Shown piece after piece: positions 55,312-64,000 of a stretch of DNA of 64,000 nt. The stretch lies in the NCBI GenBank assembly GCA_037954325.1, contig JBBMNZ010000003.1:12630965-12694964 (forward strand). Direction: 5' to 3'. Position numbers and translations under genes: made by a program. Source of the stretch: Fistularia commersonii (taxonomy: Eukaryota > Chordata > Actinopteri > Syngnathiformes > Fistulariidae). The notes under the pieces are model-generated. The model did no database searches, was not told where the DNA came from, and was given only the letters and a program-made list of their open reading frames with translations. Position 1 is the stretch's first letter; every line of letters begins with the position of its first letter.

Positions 55312-58300
55312 AATAAACCAGTTACGAAACCAACCAAAGCAACCAGAATAAACCGGACGGATCTTCTCGGTAACAGACCCCTGCCTGCCCCCGGACTACG
55401 CCAACTGGATCTCCGTCACAAAACCCGCATTGCCTGCTGGAATGTCCAGACACTCCTGCGCCCCGGCTATGCCACATTGCTATCCCGTGAACTCTCAAGG
55501 TATAACATCACCCTTGCTGGCCTGTGTGAATCACGCTGGCGCGGAACTGGAGAGACCACTGCTGGCGACCATCTTTTCCTCTGGAGCGGCCCAAATGATG
55601 GCAGAGGCCTTTATGGAGTAGCCCTAGCCATCCCGCTATACCGGAGGAACACCGTCATCAGTTGGAAACCAGTTAGCGATCGACTGCTGTCTGCTCGCCT
55701 CCAACACCAACATGGGAAGCTGACAGTCATTGTCGCCTACAGCCCAACTGACGTCACCCCAGACCATGCCAAGGACACATTCTATGACCAACTGCAAGAT
55801 GCCATCCAGGCCGCACCCCCCCATGACATTGTCATCGTCCTCACCGACGCCAATGCCACAATCTCGATTCAGGATCCGACCCTCCCGGCTGTAACTGGCC
55901 CAGTCTCCGTCGATACCACCACCAACGACAACGGCCAACGGTTACTTAACCTCTGCAGAGCCACCAACCTCTGCATCGCTGACTCTTGGTTCCCCCGAAA
56001 GAGAATCCACCACTGGACCTGGTACAGCCCGGACGGGAAGACAAAAAAAGCCATAGACCACATCCTCATCTCCCGCCGCTGGAAGACATCGGTTACCAAC
56101 TGCCGTGTCTTCAGAGGTGCACAGCTTGGCAACACCGACCATCGCATGCTGATAGCCGACCTGCGGCTAAAGCTCAAGGCGGGGGCCTCAGCCAATGCCT
56201 CCCCCAAGCTGGACTCCTCCCGCCTCTTAGACCCTGCCATTATGGAGCGCTACAGCTGCTCCATCGCAAACCGTTTTAGCGCCCTCACCAGCGGGATGTC
56301 CCAGGACTGGCCTCACTTTAAAAGCGAGGTGACCATGGCTTCGAAGGGAGCCGCCGGGCGAACAAGACCAGCCCCCAAGAAGCCCTGGATTTCCCAAGCC
56401 ACGTTGGACATCGTCAACAGCCGACGAGCTGCTTGACTGCGTGGGGACATGGTCCTGTACCGGCGCCTCAACGGCCAACGGAACATTTCCATCAGTCAAG
56501 ACAGGGAAACATACTGGAGAAACCAGGCGACAGCCATGGAGTCAGCCTCCAAAAACAACAACCTGCGGCAGCTTTTCAATCTGCTCCGCCAAGGGAAAGC
56601 AGGCCCCCGCAAGCGCTGCTTCCTGGTTAAGGATACGGCCGGAAACGTCCTATCCACTGAAGCTGACTGCCTCAGTCGCTGGAAGGAGCACTTCAGTGAG
56701 CTCCTAAACCATCCTCCCCTACCAGAAACCCCCACCTCCACCACCCACCCCAACAATAACCCGGACTGTCTCATCTCCCCGGTCACCCCAGCCGAAGTGA
56801 AGGCAGCCCTGTCAAAGCTCAAAAACGGCAAAGCCCCTGGCCTATGTTCCATCACAGCTGAGATGCTGAAGGCCGGAGGTAACAACATCATCCTTTGGCT
56901 CACACAAATCATCAACCATGTGTGGGTCACTGAGTCGCTGCCTGATGACTGGAGGCGGGGCATTATACTTCCCCTCTGGAAGCATAAGGGCGATCAGCTG
57001 ACCTGCAGCAACCACAGAGGAATCACCCTCCTCTCCATCCCCGGAAAACTATTCACCCGCGTCCTACTAACCCGTGCTCTACCTGCAACCCAAAGCAGAC
57101 GCCGCCAACAGCAAGCCGGTTTCATGACCAATCGGTCTACCACAGATCACATCTCTGCCCTCCGGCTCATAATTGAAAAGGCCCGGGAGTTCAGGAAGGA
57201 TCGGCACCTTTACATCGCCTTCATCGACCTGAAAGCAGCCTTCGACACGGTGGACCTCGGCTCTCTCTGGAACATCCTGACATCCCTCGGAGTCCCGGCC
57301 AAAATAACCACACTGTTTAGGCAGCTCTACCAAGGAGCCGAAAGCTGTGTGCGTGTGAATGGCCGGAACTCTGAGTGGTTCCCCATCAACAGCGGGGTGA
57401 GGCAGGGCTGCGTCGCTGCGCCAGAACTTTTTAATTGTGTCATCGACCATCTGATGACAAAAGTCTCTGAGCGGATCCCTGGGGTCCCCATAGGCAGCTA
57501 CACCCTCAGGGATCTCGAGTACGCAGACGACACCACGCTGTTCAGCGAGACCGCTGACCAGCTTCGTGAGGCCCTCCATGTTTTTGATGAGGAGTCCAGG
57601 AAACTCGGCCTGAAGATAAGCTGGCCAAAAACCAAGCTTATGCATATAGGAGAGGGACCTGATCCACCACCACTCCTCTTCGACGGCACCCCTGTCCACT
57701 TTGTCGCCTCCTTCAAGTACCTCGGCTCAACCCTATCAAACAGTGGAGATCTCAAAGTTGAGATTGACCAGCGCCGTGCCCTTGCGGCGTCAGTCATGCA
57801 GTCCCTGTGGAGACCATTGTGGCGACACCGGCACATATCCCGGGTGACAAAGCTCCGGGTCTACAATGCCTCGGTCATCTCTGTCCTCCTCTATGGCTCC
57901 GAAACCTGGCCGCTGAACAACATGCTGGCAGCCAGGCTTGATGGATTTGACTCCAGGGCCCTGAGGACATTAGAAGGCATCAGCTGGACCCAGCATGTCA
58001 CAAACAAGACCCTAAGGGATCGAACCCAGCAGCCCCCAGCATCTCGCCTCGCAGCAATGCGGCGAGTTCGTTGGTATGGCCACATCATCCGCTTGCCTGC
58101 CGAACACCCCACAAGCTCCATCTTGGCCTTTAATCCCCAGCTAGCCGGATGGAGAAGACCCAGAGGTGCCCCCCGCACCCGCTGGCTTGATGTTGTGGCC
58201 CAAGACCTCAGGGCCTGCGGTGTGAGCCTGGCACAGGCACGGCAACTTGCCAACGACAGACCCCAATGGAGAAACCTGGTAGCCACGGTTGGCTCTACGC

Positions 58301-58320
58301 ATTTCCTGCAAGAGGACTAA
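55312..58320 (+). pseudogene. LINE endonuclease-RT polyprotein, one in-frame UGA
   Basis: One frame of about 1,000 codons, interrupted only by TGA at 56434-56436. Endonuclease: KTRIACWNVQTL (catalytic Asn, 55438-55446), LCESRW (Glu codon 55528-55530), VIVLTDANATIS (Asp codon 55846-55848), and NTDHRMLIADLR (Asp-His at 56137-56142). RT: NHRGITLLSIPGKLFTR (about 57010), QAGFMTNRSTTDH (about 57115), motif A FIDLKAAFDTVD (about 57220), motif B GVRQGCVAAPELF (about 57397), catalytic YADD (57520-57531), and FKYLGSTLSNSGD (about 57712). The C-terminal part has VLLYGSETWPLNN and RRVRWYGHIIRLPAEHP and ends HFLQED. No start Met is obvious near 55312. All catalytic residues I can place are intact. Confidence 0.88.
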
Positions 58321-58463
58321 CTAACTAACAATCACATATGAGATATAGTACAGTGTATTGTGTAATAACTTAATAAAATGCAGTAATAAGATACAATACA
58401 TGACGATATGGGTCGTTCTAATGCAAATTTCAAGACAGTCTGATTATGGGTTTGGTGCTAACT

Positions 58464-58690
58464 AACATCCAATGTCTGGAGCCTATCACAGCTGCCATCA
58501 GGCGAGAGCTGGGGTACACCCTGGACTTGTTTCCAGTCAGTCGCAGGGAAACATATAGATACAGGCAACCATTCATCCTCTCATTCACAAGTCTGAACAA
58601 TTTTCTTAATTCTTCAATTTTGAAAAGTGCTTGTTTTTTGAGCGAACCTGGTTGAAACTCACACAGACATGGGGAGAACGTGAAAAAACC
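58464..58690 (-). mobile_element. tRNA-headed SINE, partial diverged copy
   Basis: GGAGCCTATCACAGCTGCC, GGGGTACACCCTGGAC and ACACAGACATGGGGAGAAC mark the same SINE family as 23294-23616, inverted. Head not recognisable. Confidence 0.65.
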
Positions 58691-58699
58691 CACATATAT

Positions 58700-59201
58700 C
58701 GATGTATATTATGGTTGACAATAGAACAACACACATTATCCATAGTTTTGACATTAATAATGATTACACTCCTCCAACCTGTCTTTAATAAGTTGTCTTC
58801 ACTGCACAAAACTATTATTTGTATTATAATGGAACATTTTGATAGAAGCATGCGTTAAAAGACAAAGAGGAGGAACAGTCTCCTCTCTACCACTGACCCC
58901 AAAAATGAAGACAAATGACAAATGGGAGGACAACAGTCAGAACTGATGTTGCCTTTATTTTTATTTTTTTCAAGGGAGGCTCAAAATTTCACACCTCTGT
59001 GCTGTAACCAAATGCAGCATTCTCAAGCTGTTATCATACCATTTTCAAGCTGGTGTCAGAACATAGGAGTAGTCCAAGTCAGAAGGACTTATCCGACACT
59101 ATGAAAATTGCACATTTGAACTCCCAGCAGTAATGTGCGTTAAAGCTATTTACTCACAAGTGAGATGTTTCCCGAATTTCACACAAAATTTTCTTTCAAG
59201 T
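58700..59201. other. unassigned spacer
   Basis: AT-rich; no gene or repeat recognised. Confidence 0.4.
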
Positions 59202-59365
59202 AGTCTCAAGTATTTGGAGGATGCAGCCTCAGGGCGGAACTGACCTGTGTCTCCCCAAGCCTGCCTTGGGGAGGCACGGAGCAGTGTCTCCCTGTGTCGG
59301 TCCCAAGCCCGGATATATGCAGAGGGTTGCGTCAGGAAGGGCATCCGGCATAAAACTTTTGCCAA

Positions 59366-59825
59366 TGGTGATGGACAGGCTGACAGGTGAGGTTAGACAG
59401 GAATCTCCATGAACCATAATGTTTGCAGATGACATTGTAATTTGTAGTGAGAGCAGAAAACAGGTAGAGGAAAATCTAGAGAGGTGAAGGTATACTCTGG
59501 AAAGGAAAGGAATGACAGTTAGTCGCAGCAAGACAGAATATATGTTTGTGAATGAGAGGAACTCGGGTCAAACGGTGAGGCTACAGGGAGTGGAGATCAA
59601 GAAGTTGGAGGATTTCAGGCACTTGGGGTCAACAGTCCAGAACAACGGCAAGTGTGGAAAAGAGGTGAAGAGACAGCTCCAAACAGGTTGGAATGGGTGG
59701 AGAAAAGTGTCAGGGCTCCTATGTGATAGAAGACTGTCAGCCAGAATAAAAGGAAAGGTGTTCAAGACAGTGGTGAGACCAGCGATGCTGTATGGACTAG
59801 AAACTGTTATAATGACAAAAAGACT
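59366..59825 (+). pseudogene. displaced RT palm block
   Basis: It reads VMDRLTGEVRQESP, a frameshift/stop near 59410, a FADDIVICSESRKQVEENLER block, TGA, then SRSKTEYMFVNERNSGQTVR, KKLEDFRHLGSTVQ and VVRPAMLYGLETV. It joins the 5' UTR at about 59365 and the linker at about 59825, both at sites unlike the normal order. Confidence 0.8.
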
Positions 59826-60480
59826 CTGGTGACAAGGAAGATGTACAGGACAAAGGCAGAGCAGAGGACAAAGTGGTGGAAACTGAAAAGGGAGGATTGT
59901 TGCATGGTTTTCAAGGAGGAGTTGCGAAAGGGTCTGGGTGGTCAGGGTGAGCTTCCAGATGATTGGACAACAACAGCTAGTGTTATCAGGGAGACAGGTA
60001 GAGTACTTGGTGTGTCATCTGGAGTAGATAAGGATACTTAGTGGTGGAATGAGGAAGTGCAGGAGTATATACAAAGAAAGCGGTTAGCAAAGACAAAGTG
60101 GGATACTGAGAGGACTGAAGAGAACAGACAGGAGTTCAGGGAGATGCGGCGAAAGGCAAAGATAGAGGTAGCAAAGGCAAAACAAAGGGTGTATGATGAC
60201 TTGTATGCTCGGTTGGATAGTAAGGGGGGTGAGAATGATCTATACAGGTTGGCGAAACAGAGATAAAGATGGAAAGGATGTATTACAGGTCCTGGTGATT
60301 AAGGATAGAGAGAAAAGTATTGACAGATGATAGAAGAGTGATGGGAAGATGGACATGGTACTTTGAAAAGCTGATTAATGGGGAAAATGAAAGAGGGGCA
60401 GGGGTAGAAGAGGTGACTATTGTGGACCACAAAGTAGCACAAATTAGTAAAAGTGAAGTGAGGAAGGCATTGAAGAGGAT
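59826..60480 (+). pseudogene. RTE linker region
   Basis: It contains TKAEQRTKWWKLKREDCC (about 59850-59900), ELRKGLGGQGELPDDWTT (about 59920-59970), IQRKRLAKTKWDTERTEENR (about 60065-60130) and KSEVRKALKRI up to 60480, where the CTT repeat of the inverted copy begins. Confidence 0.8.
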
Positions 60481-61506
60481 TCTTCTTCTTCTTCTTCTTC
60501 TTCTTCTTCTTCTTCTTCTTCTTCTTCTTCTTCTCTTTGGTCTTCCTCGAGACCTCTTGCCTGGCAGCTCCAATTCCAGCATCTGTCTACCAATAAATTT
60601 ACTATCCCTTCTCTGTACATGACCGAACCATCTCAGTCTGGCTTCTCTGACCTTCTCTCCAAAACATCGAACATGTGCTGTCCCTCTGATAGACTCATTC
60701 CTGATCCTCTCCATCCTGGTCACTCCCAACGAGAACCTCAACATCCTCATCTCTGCAACCTCTAGTTCTGCCTGCTGTCTTTTGGTCATTGTAACAGTTT
60801 CTAGTCCATATATCATCGCTGGTCTCACCACTGTCTTGAACACCTTTCCTTTTACTCTGGCTGAAAGTCTTCTATCACATAGTACCCCTGACACTTTTCT
60901 CCACCCATTCCAGCCTGCTTGGAGCTGTCTCTTCACCTCTTTTCCACACTCTCCGTTGCTCTGGACTGTTGACCCCAAGTACCTGAAATCCTCCAGCTTC
61001 TTGATCTCCACTCCCTGTTGCCTCACCATTCCACCCGAGTTCCCCTCATTCACACACATATATTCTGTCTCACTGCGATTAACTTTCATTCCTCTCCTTT
61101 CCAGAGCATACCGCCGCATCTCTAGATTTTCCTCTACCTGTTGTCTGCTCTCACTACAGATCACAATGTTATCCGCAAACATTGTGGTCCATGGGGATTC
61201 CTGTCTAACCTCATCTGTCAGCCTATCCATCACCATTGCGAACAAGAAGGGGCTCAGAGCTGATCCCTGATGGAGTCCCACCTCCACCTCGAACTTCTCT
61301 ATTACCCCTACAGCACACCGTACCAGTGTCTCACAGCTAGCATACATGTCCTGCACCGGTCTAACATACTTCTCTGCCACTCCATATTTCCTCATACAAT
61401 ACCAGAGCTCCTCTCTTGGCACCCTGTCATATGCCTTTTCTAGGTCTACAAAAACACAATGCAGCTCCCTCTGGCCTTCTCTGTACTTTTCTATTTGCAT
61501 TCTCAA
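60283..61506 (-). CDS. RTE RT open frame, catalytic Asp to Asn, poly-Arg end
   Basis: A 407-residue open frame: EGQ/YREGQRELHCVFVDLEKAYDRVP (motif A, near residue 15), VGLHQGSALSPFLFAMVMDR (motif B), then TTMFADNIVICSES, where the second Asp of the expected FADD is Asn (codon 61168-61170). LEDFRYLGSTVQSNGE, LRWFGHVQRRDSKFIG and RSRGRPKRR follow. After this the GAA repeat gives a run of about 19 Arg, and the frame continues out of the element. With one catalytic Asp lost it should not polymerise. Confidence 0.8.
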   Translation of the reverse strand: MRMQIEKYREGQRELHCVFVDLEKAYDRVPREELWYCMRKYGVAEKYVRPVQDMYASCETLVRCAVGVIEKFEVEVGLHQGSALSPFLFAMVMDRLTDEVRQESPWTTMFADNIVICSESRQQVEENLEMRRYALERRGMKVNRSETEYMCVNEGNSGGMVRQQGVEIKKLEDFRYLGSTVQSNGECGKEVKRQLQAGWNGWRKVSGVLCDRRLSARVKGKVFKTVVRPAMIYGLETVTMTKRQQAELEVAEMRMLRFSLGVTRMERIRNESIRGTAHVRCFGEKVREARLRWFGHVQRRDSKFIGRQMLELELPGKRSRGRPKRRRRRRRRRRRRRRRRRRILFNAFLTSLLLICATLWSTIVTSSTPAPLSFSPLISFSKYHVHLPITLLSSVNTFLSILNHQDL

Positions 61507-61625
61507 CGCAAATAACCAACTGCTTTTCCACTCCTCATCCTCTTCAATGCCCTCCTCACTTCACTTTTACTAATTTTTGCAACTTTGTGGTCTACAATAG
61601 TCACCTCTTTTACCCTTGCCTCTCT
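60481..61625 (-). mobile_element. inverted RTE copy with (GAA)n-fused end
   Basis: A minus-strand RTE piece beginning near 61625 in the linker. It has an internal deletion at about 61515 joining a GKAV-type site to the FALRM-type RT region, and it ends directly in a GAA repeat (CTT on plus, 60481-60533) right after the GRPKRR block. The usual last 100 bp are missing. The repeat probably grew between the AGAGAAG inside the gene and the tail repeat. Confidence 0.82.
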
Positions 61626-63082
61626 TTCAAAAAAGCAGGTGGTCCTGATGATATACCTGTGGAGGTGTGGAAGTGTCTAGGAGAGGCAGCGGTAGATTTT
61701 CTGACTAGATTATTCAACAGGATCTTAGAGAGTGAGAAGATGCCTGAAGAATGTAGACAAAGTGTGATGGTGCCTACTTTTAAGAATAAAGGGGATGTGC
61801 AGAATTGTGGCAACTATAGAGGGATAAAGTTAATGAGCCATACAATAAAGTTATGGGAAAGAGTAGTGGAAATTAGACTGAGAGCAGAAGTCAGCATTTG
61901 TGAACAGCAGTATGGCTTCATGCCTAGAAAGAGTACTACAGATGCAGTATTTGCATTGAGAATGCTAATAGAAAACTACAGAGAAGGCCAGAGGGAGCTG
62001 CATTGTGTTTTTGTAGACCTAGAAAAGGCATATGACAGGGTGTCAAGAGAAAAGCTCTGGTATTGTATGAGGAAATATGGAGTGGCAGAGAAGTATGTTA
62101 AACTGGTGCAGGACATGTATGCTAGCTGTGAGACATTGGTACGGTGTTCTGTAGGGGTAACAGAGAAGTTCAAGGTGGAGGTGGGACTCCATCAGGGATC
62201 AGCTCTGAGCCCCTACTTGTTTGCAATGGTGATGGACAGGCTGACACATGAGGTTAGACAGGAATCCCCACGGACCATGATCTTTGCAGATGACATTGTG
62301 ATCTGTAGTGAGAGCAGACAACAGGTAGAGGAAAATCTAGAGAGGTGAAGGTATACTCTGGAAAGGATAGGAATGAAAGTTAGTCTCAGCAAGACAGAAC
62401 ATATATGTGTGAATGAGAGGAACTTGGGTGGAACGGTGAGGCAACAGGGAGTGGAGATCAAGAAGCTGGAGAATTTCAGGTAATTGGGGTCAACAGTCCA
62501 GAGCAATGGAGAGTGTGGAAAAGAGGTGAAGAGACGGCTCCAAGCAGGTTGGAATGGGTGGAGAAAAGTGTCAGGGGTACAATGGGATAGAAGACTATCA
62601 GTCAGAATGAAAGGAAAGGTGTACAAGACAGTGGTGAGACTAGCGATGCTGTATGGTCTAGAAATAGTTTAGAAATTAACTAGCACAATGCCGAAAAGAC
62701 AGGAGGCAGAGCTGGTGGTTGCAAAGATGAAGATGTTGAGGTTCTCTTTGGGAGTGACCAGGATGGTTAGGATCAGGAATGAGTCTATCAGAGGAACAGC
62801 ACGTGTTAGATGTTTTGGAGAGAAGGTCAGAGAAGCCAGACTGAGATGGTTCGGTTATGTACAGAGGAGGGATAGTGAATATATTGGTAGACAGATGCTG
62901 GAATTGGAGCTGCCAGGCAAGAGGTCTCGAGGAAGACCAAAGAGAAGATTTATGGATGCAGTGAGAGAGGATATGAAGGTAGTTGGTGTGAGAGAGGAGG
63001 ATACAGAGAAGAGGGTTAGATGGAGAAAGGTGACTCGCTGTGGCGACCCCTGAAGGGAAAAGCCTAAAGAAGAAGTCGAAGA
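61626..63082 (+). pseudogene. RTE RT and C-terminal domain, 3' end complete
   Basis: Open from 61626 to a TGA at 62346-62348: GPDDIPVEVWKCLGEAAVDF, NCGNYRGIKLMSHTIKLWER, HCVFVDLEKAYDRVS (motif A), VGLHQGSALSPYLFAMVM (motif B), and MIFADDIVICSES (catalytic, about 62278). After the stop: VKRRLQAGWNGWRKVSGVQW, then 62688-63053 with FSLGVTRMVRIRNESIRGTA, LRWFGYVQRRDSEYIG and RGRPKRRFMD, ending in RCGDP. The normal family 3' tail GGCGACCCCTGAAGGGAAAA follows. Confidence 0.85.
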
Positions 63083-63100
63083 AGTCTCAAGTATTTGGAG

Positions 63101-63350
63101 ACTCAAACTGCCTCATTAGAAACCAGACTAGGTGTAACAAATGACTAAAACATGGAAGTGCAGTCCAATAACTGAAGTCTAGTATCATTGAAGTTAATTA
63201 CTTAGTGTTAGTCGTCTTTCGCTGAAATATAGTAAAACTAATTTTCTCTCATAGTCATGGTTCTATGGGATCATTGCCAATGAGTCAATAAGTACAGTAC
63301 AGTCAAAAAGTGCAGCATTACTTGTCTCAAAAAAATCCTCAGCTCTGGAA
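63101..63350. other. unassigned spacer
   Basis: No feature recognised. Confidence 0.4.
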
Positions 63351-63352
63351 TT

Positions 63353-63353
<1 letters not shown>

Positions 63354-63420
<67 letters not shown>
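63354..63420. repeat. (CT)n microsatellite
   Basis: Perfect CT run followed by CCCC. Confidence 0.97.
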
Positions 63421-63422
<2 letters not shown>

Positions 63423-63424
63423 CC

Positions 63425-63940
63425 GGTGCAACTTGCTAAATATCTGCCCACCATGTCAATGGGTTTCACCTTAATCATATACATTTATACAGATATAAAA
63501 ACAGGAAGGATTAAGCTTGAGGAACACAGGAAAAGCATGAACCCTCAAATACTCTACAGGTACAGTAGCGCACATGGGCTGAACAGACAAGGCTGTCATA
63601 TGTCTGGGAAAGTAAAAAAGAACACAGGACATAATTAACAAAATTTTAAAATGGATGGCATTTAACATCATGAAATCATGAAATTTTGAGGTCAATTATG
63701 TATTTTTCCTTTTATTGGTCCAAAGGGTAAAAAAGGTGACAGCAGAGATAAACTTGGGTGTCTCTGGTGTTAAACAAGAAACAGGAAAACGATCCAGGGG
63801 GAATATGGCTTGGTGGGAGGCATAAGACTGAACGAGAGGCAAGATAGCATCCAGCACAAAGCAGACACGTTGAATCTGGAAGCGTGACAAAAATGTGTCG
63901 AGCCTAATGATGTCAACTAGTGTTTCCACTGCCCTCTCTG
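63425..63940. other. unassigned spacer
   Basis: No gene or repeat recognised. Confidence 0.4.

Positions 63941-63941
<1 letters not shown>

Positions 63942-64000
<59 letters not shown>
63942..64000. repeat. (GT)n microsatellite, runs off the window
   Basis: GT run continues to the last base of the window. Confidence 0.97.

Larger units (their letters stand above)
54962..58328 (+). mobile_element. near-intact RTE-like LINE with perfect 14-bp TSD
   Basis: Flanked by CAATCACATATGAG at 54948-54961 and 58329-58342, identical on both sides. The element is 3367 bp: a hairpin-rich 5' leader, an AP-type endonuclease, RT, a C-terminal domain, and only 8 bp of (CTAA)2 after the stop codon. A very short 3' UTR with a simple-repeat tail is typical of RTE-type LINEs. 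It differs from the Expander-like RTE family in this window, being GC-rich and using different motifs. Perfect TSD plus a single stop indicate a young insertion. Clade assignment (RTE/RTE-X-like) is tentative. Confidence 0.9.
59220..63082 (+). mobile_element. scrambled RTE/Expander-like composite in a perfect 18-bp TSD
   Basis: Flanked by AGTCTCAAGTATTTGGAG at 59202-59219 and 63083-63100, identical. Compared with the reference copy at 25640-28795, the order is: 5' UTR (59220-59365); an RT block that normally lies near the 3' half (59366-59825); the endonuclease end and linker (59826-60480); an inverted RTE copy (60481-61625); then RT to 3' end (61626-63082) with the family tail and GAA-rich end. 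The endonuclease core is missing and one RT segment is present twice in plus orientation. Confidence 0.88.

Overview
The window looks like intergenic DNA from a teleost (ray-finned fish) genome. The evidence is the mix of repeats: Rex1/Babar-like, L2/Maui-like and RTE/Expander-like LINEs, a chromodomain Gypsy element, a Tc1 element with fish-type termini, tRNA-headed SINEs and long (CA)n tracts. Species cannot be told from the sequence. I found no host protein-coding gene that I can support, no rRNA or functional tRNA gene and no CRISPR. Almost every recognisable coding stretch belongs to a transposable element (TE), and most are broken.

Layout. 0-6 kb: L2 fragment, CA/CATA microsatellite, broken piggyBac transposase, Rex1-like LINE 3' end carrying a SINE insertion, then about 2.6 kb of unassigned DNA. 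6.2-13.7 kb: a + strand Gypsy with chromodomain, then a - strand Gypsy split by a short hAT element that is itself filled by an L2 LINE. 13.7-15.2 kb: SINE and unassigned DNA. 15.4-23.1 kb: a decayed - strand Gypsy with two LTRs, invaded by RTE copies, a 1.26-kb foldback element and a SINE. 23.3-28.8 kb: a complete SINE, a hAT MITE with perfect target-site duplication (TSD), and a full-length but decayed RTE LINE. 29-33 kb: old LINE scraps and unassigned DNA. 33.1-38.0 kb: an L2 LINE split by a Rex1-like LINE. 38.3-43 kb: SINE, microsatellites, a 60-bp exact tandem duplication, and another L2-type LINE split by a solo LTR. 43.4-53.7 kb: a four-level nest (Tc1 > Gypsy > RTE, L2 and hAT > RTE scrap). 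55.0-58.3 kb: a near-intact LINE with perfect 14-bp TSD, interrupted by one UGA. 59.2-63.1 kb: a scrambled RTE composite inside a perfect 18-bp TSD. The window ends in CT and GT repeats.

How the parts relate: the autonomous classes (LINE endonuclease/reverse transcriptase, Gypsy pol, DDE transposases) would have mobilised the non-autonomous ones (SINEs, hAT MITEs, foldback, solo LTR). TSDs read directly from the sequence order many of the insertions in time. The youngest look to be the 55.0-58.3 kb LINE, the 59.2-63.1 kb RTE composite, the hAT MITE at 25.1 kb and the two L2 copies at 10.2 and 49.6 kb. The best candidates for something not previously described are the hairpin-rich 5' leader of the 55-kb LINE, the foldback element, the scrambled RTE composite, and the stop codon shared by three RTE copies. 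All similarity statements come from reading by eye; no alignment or database search was run.
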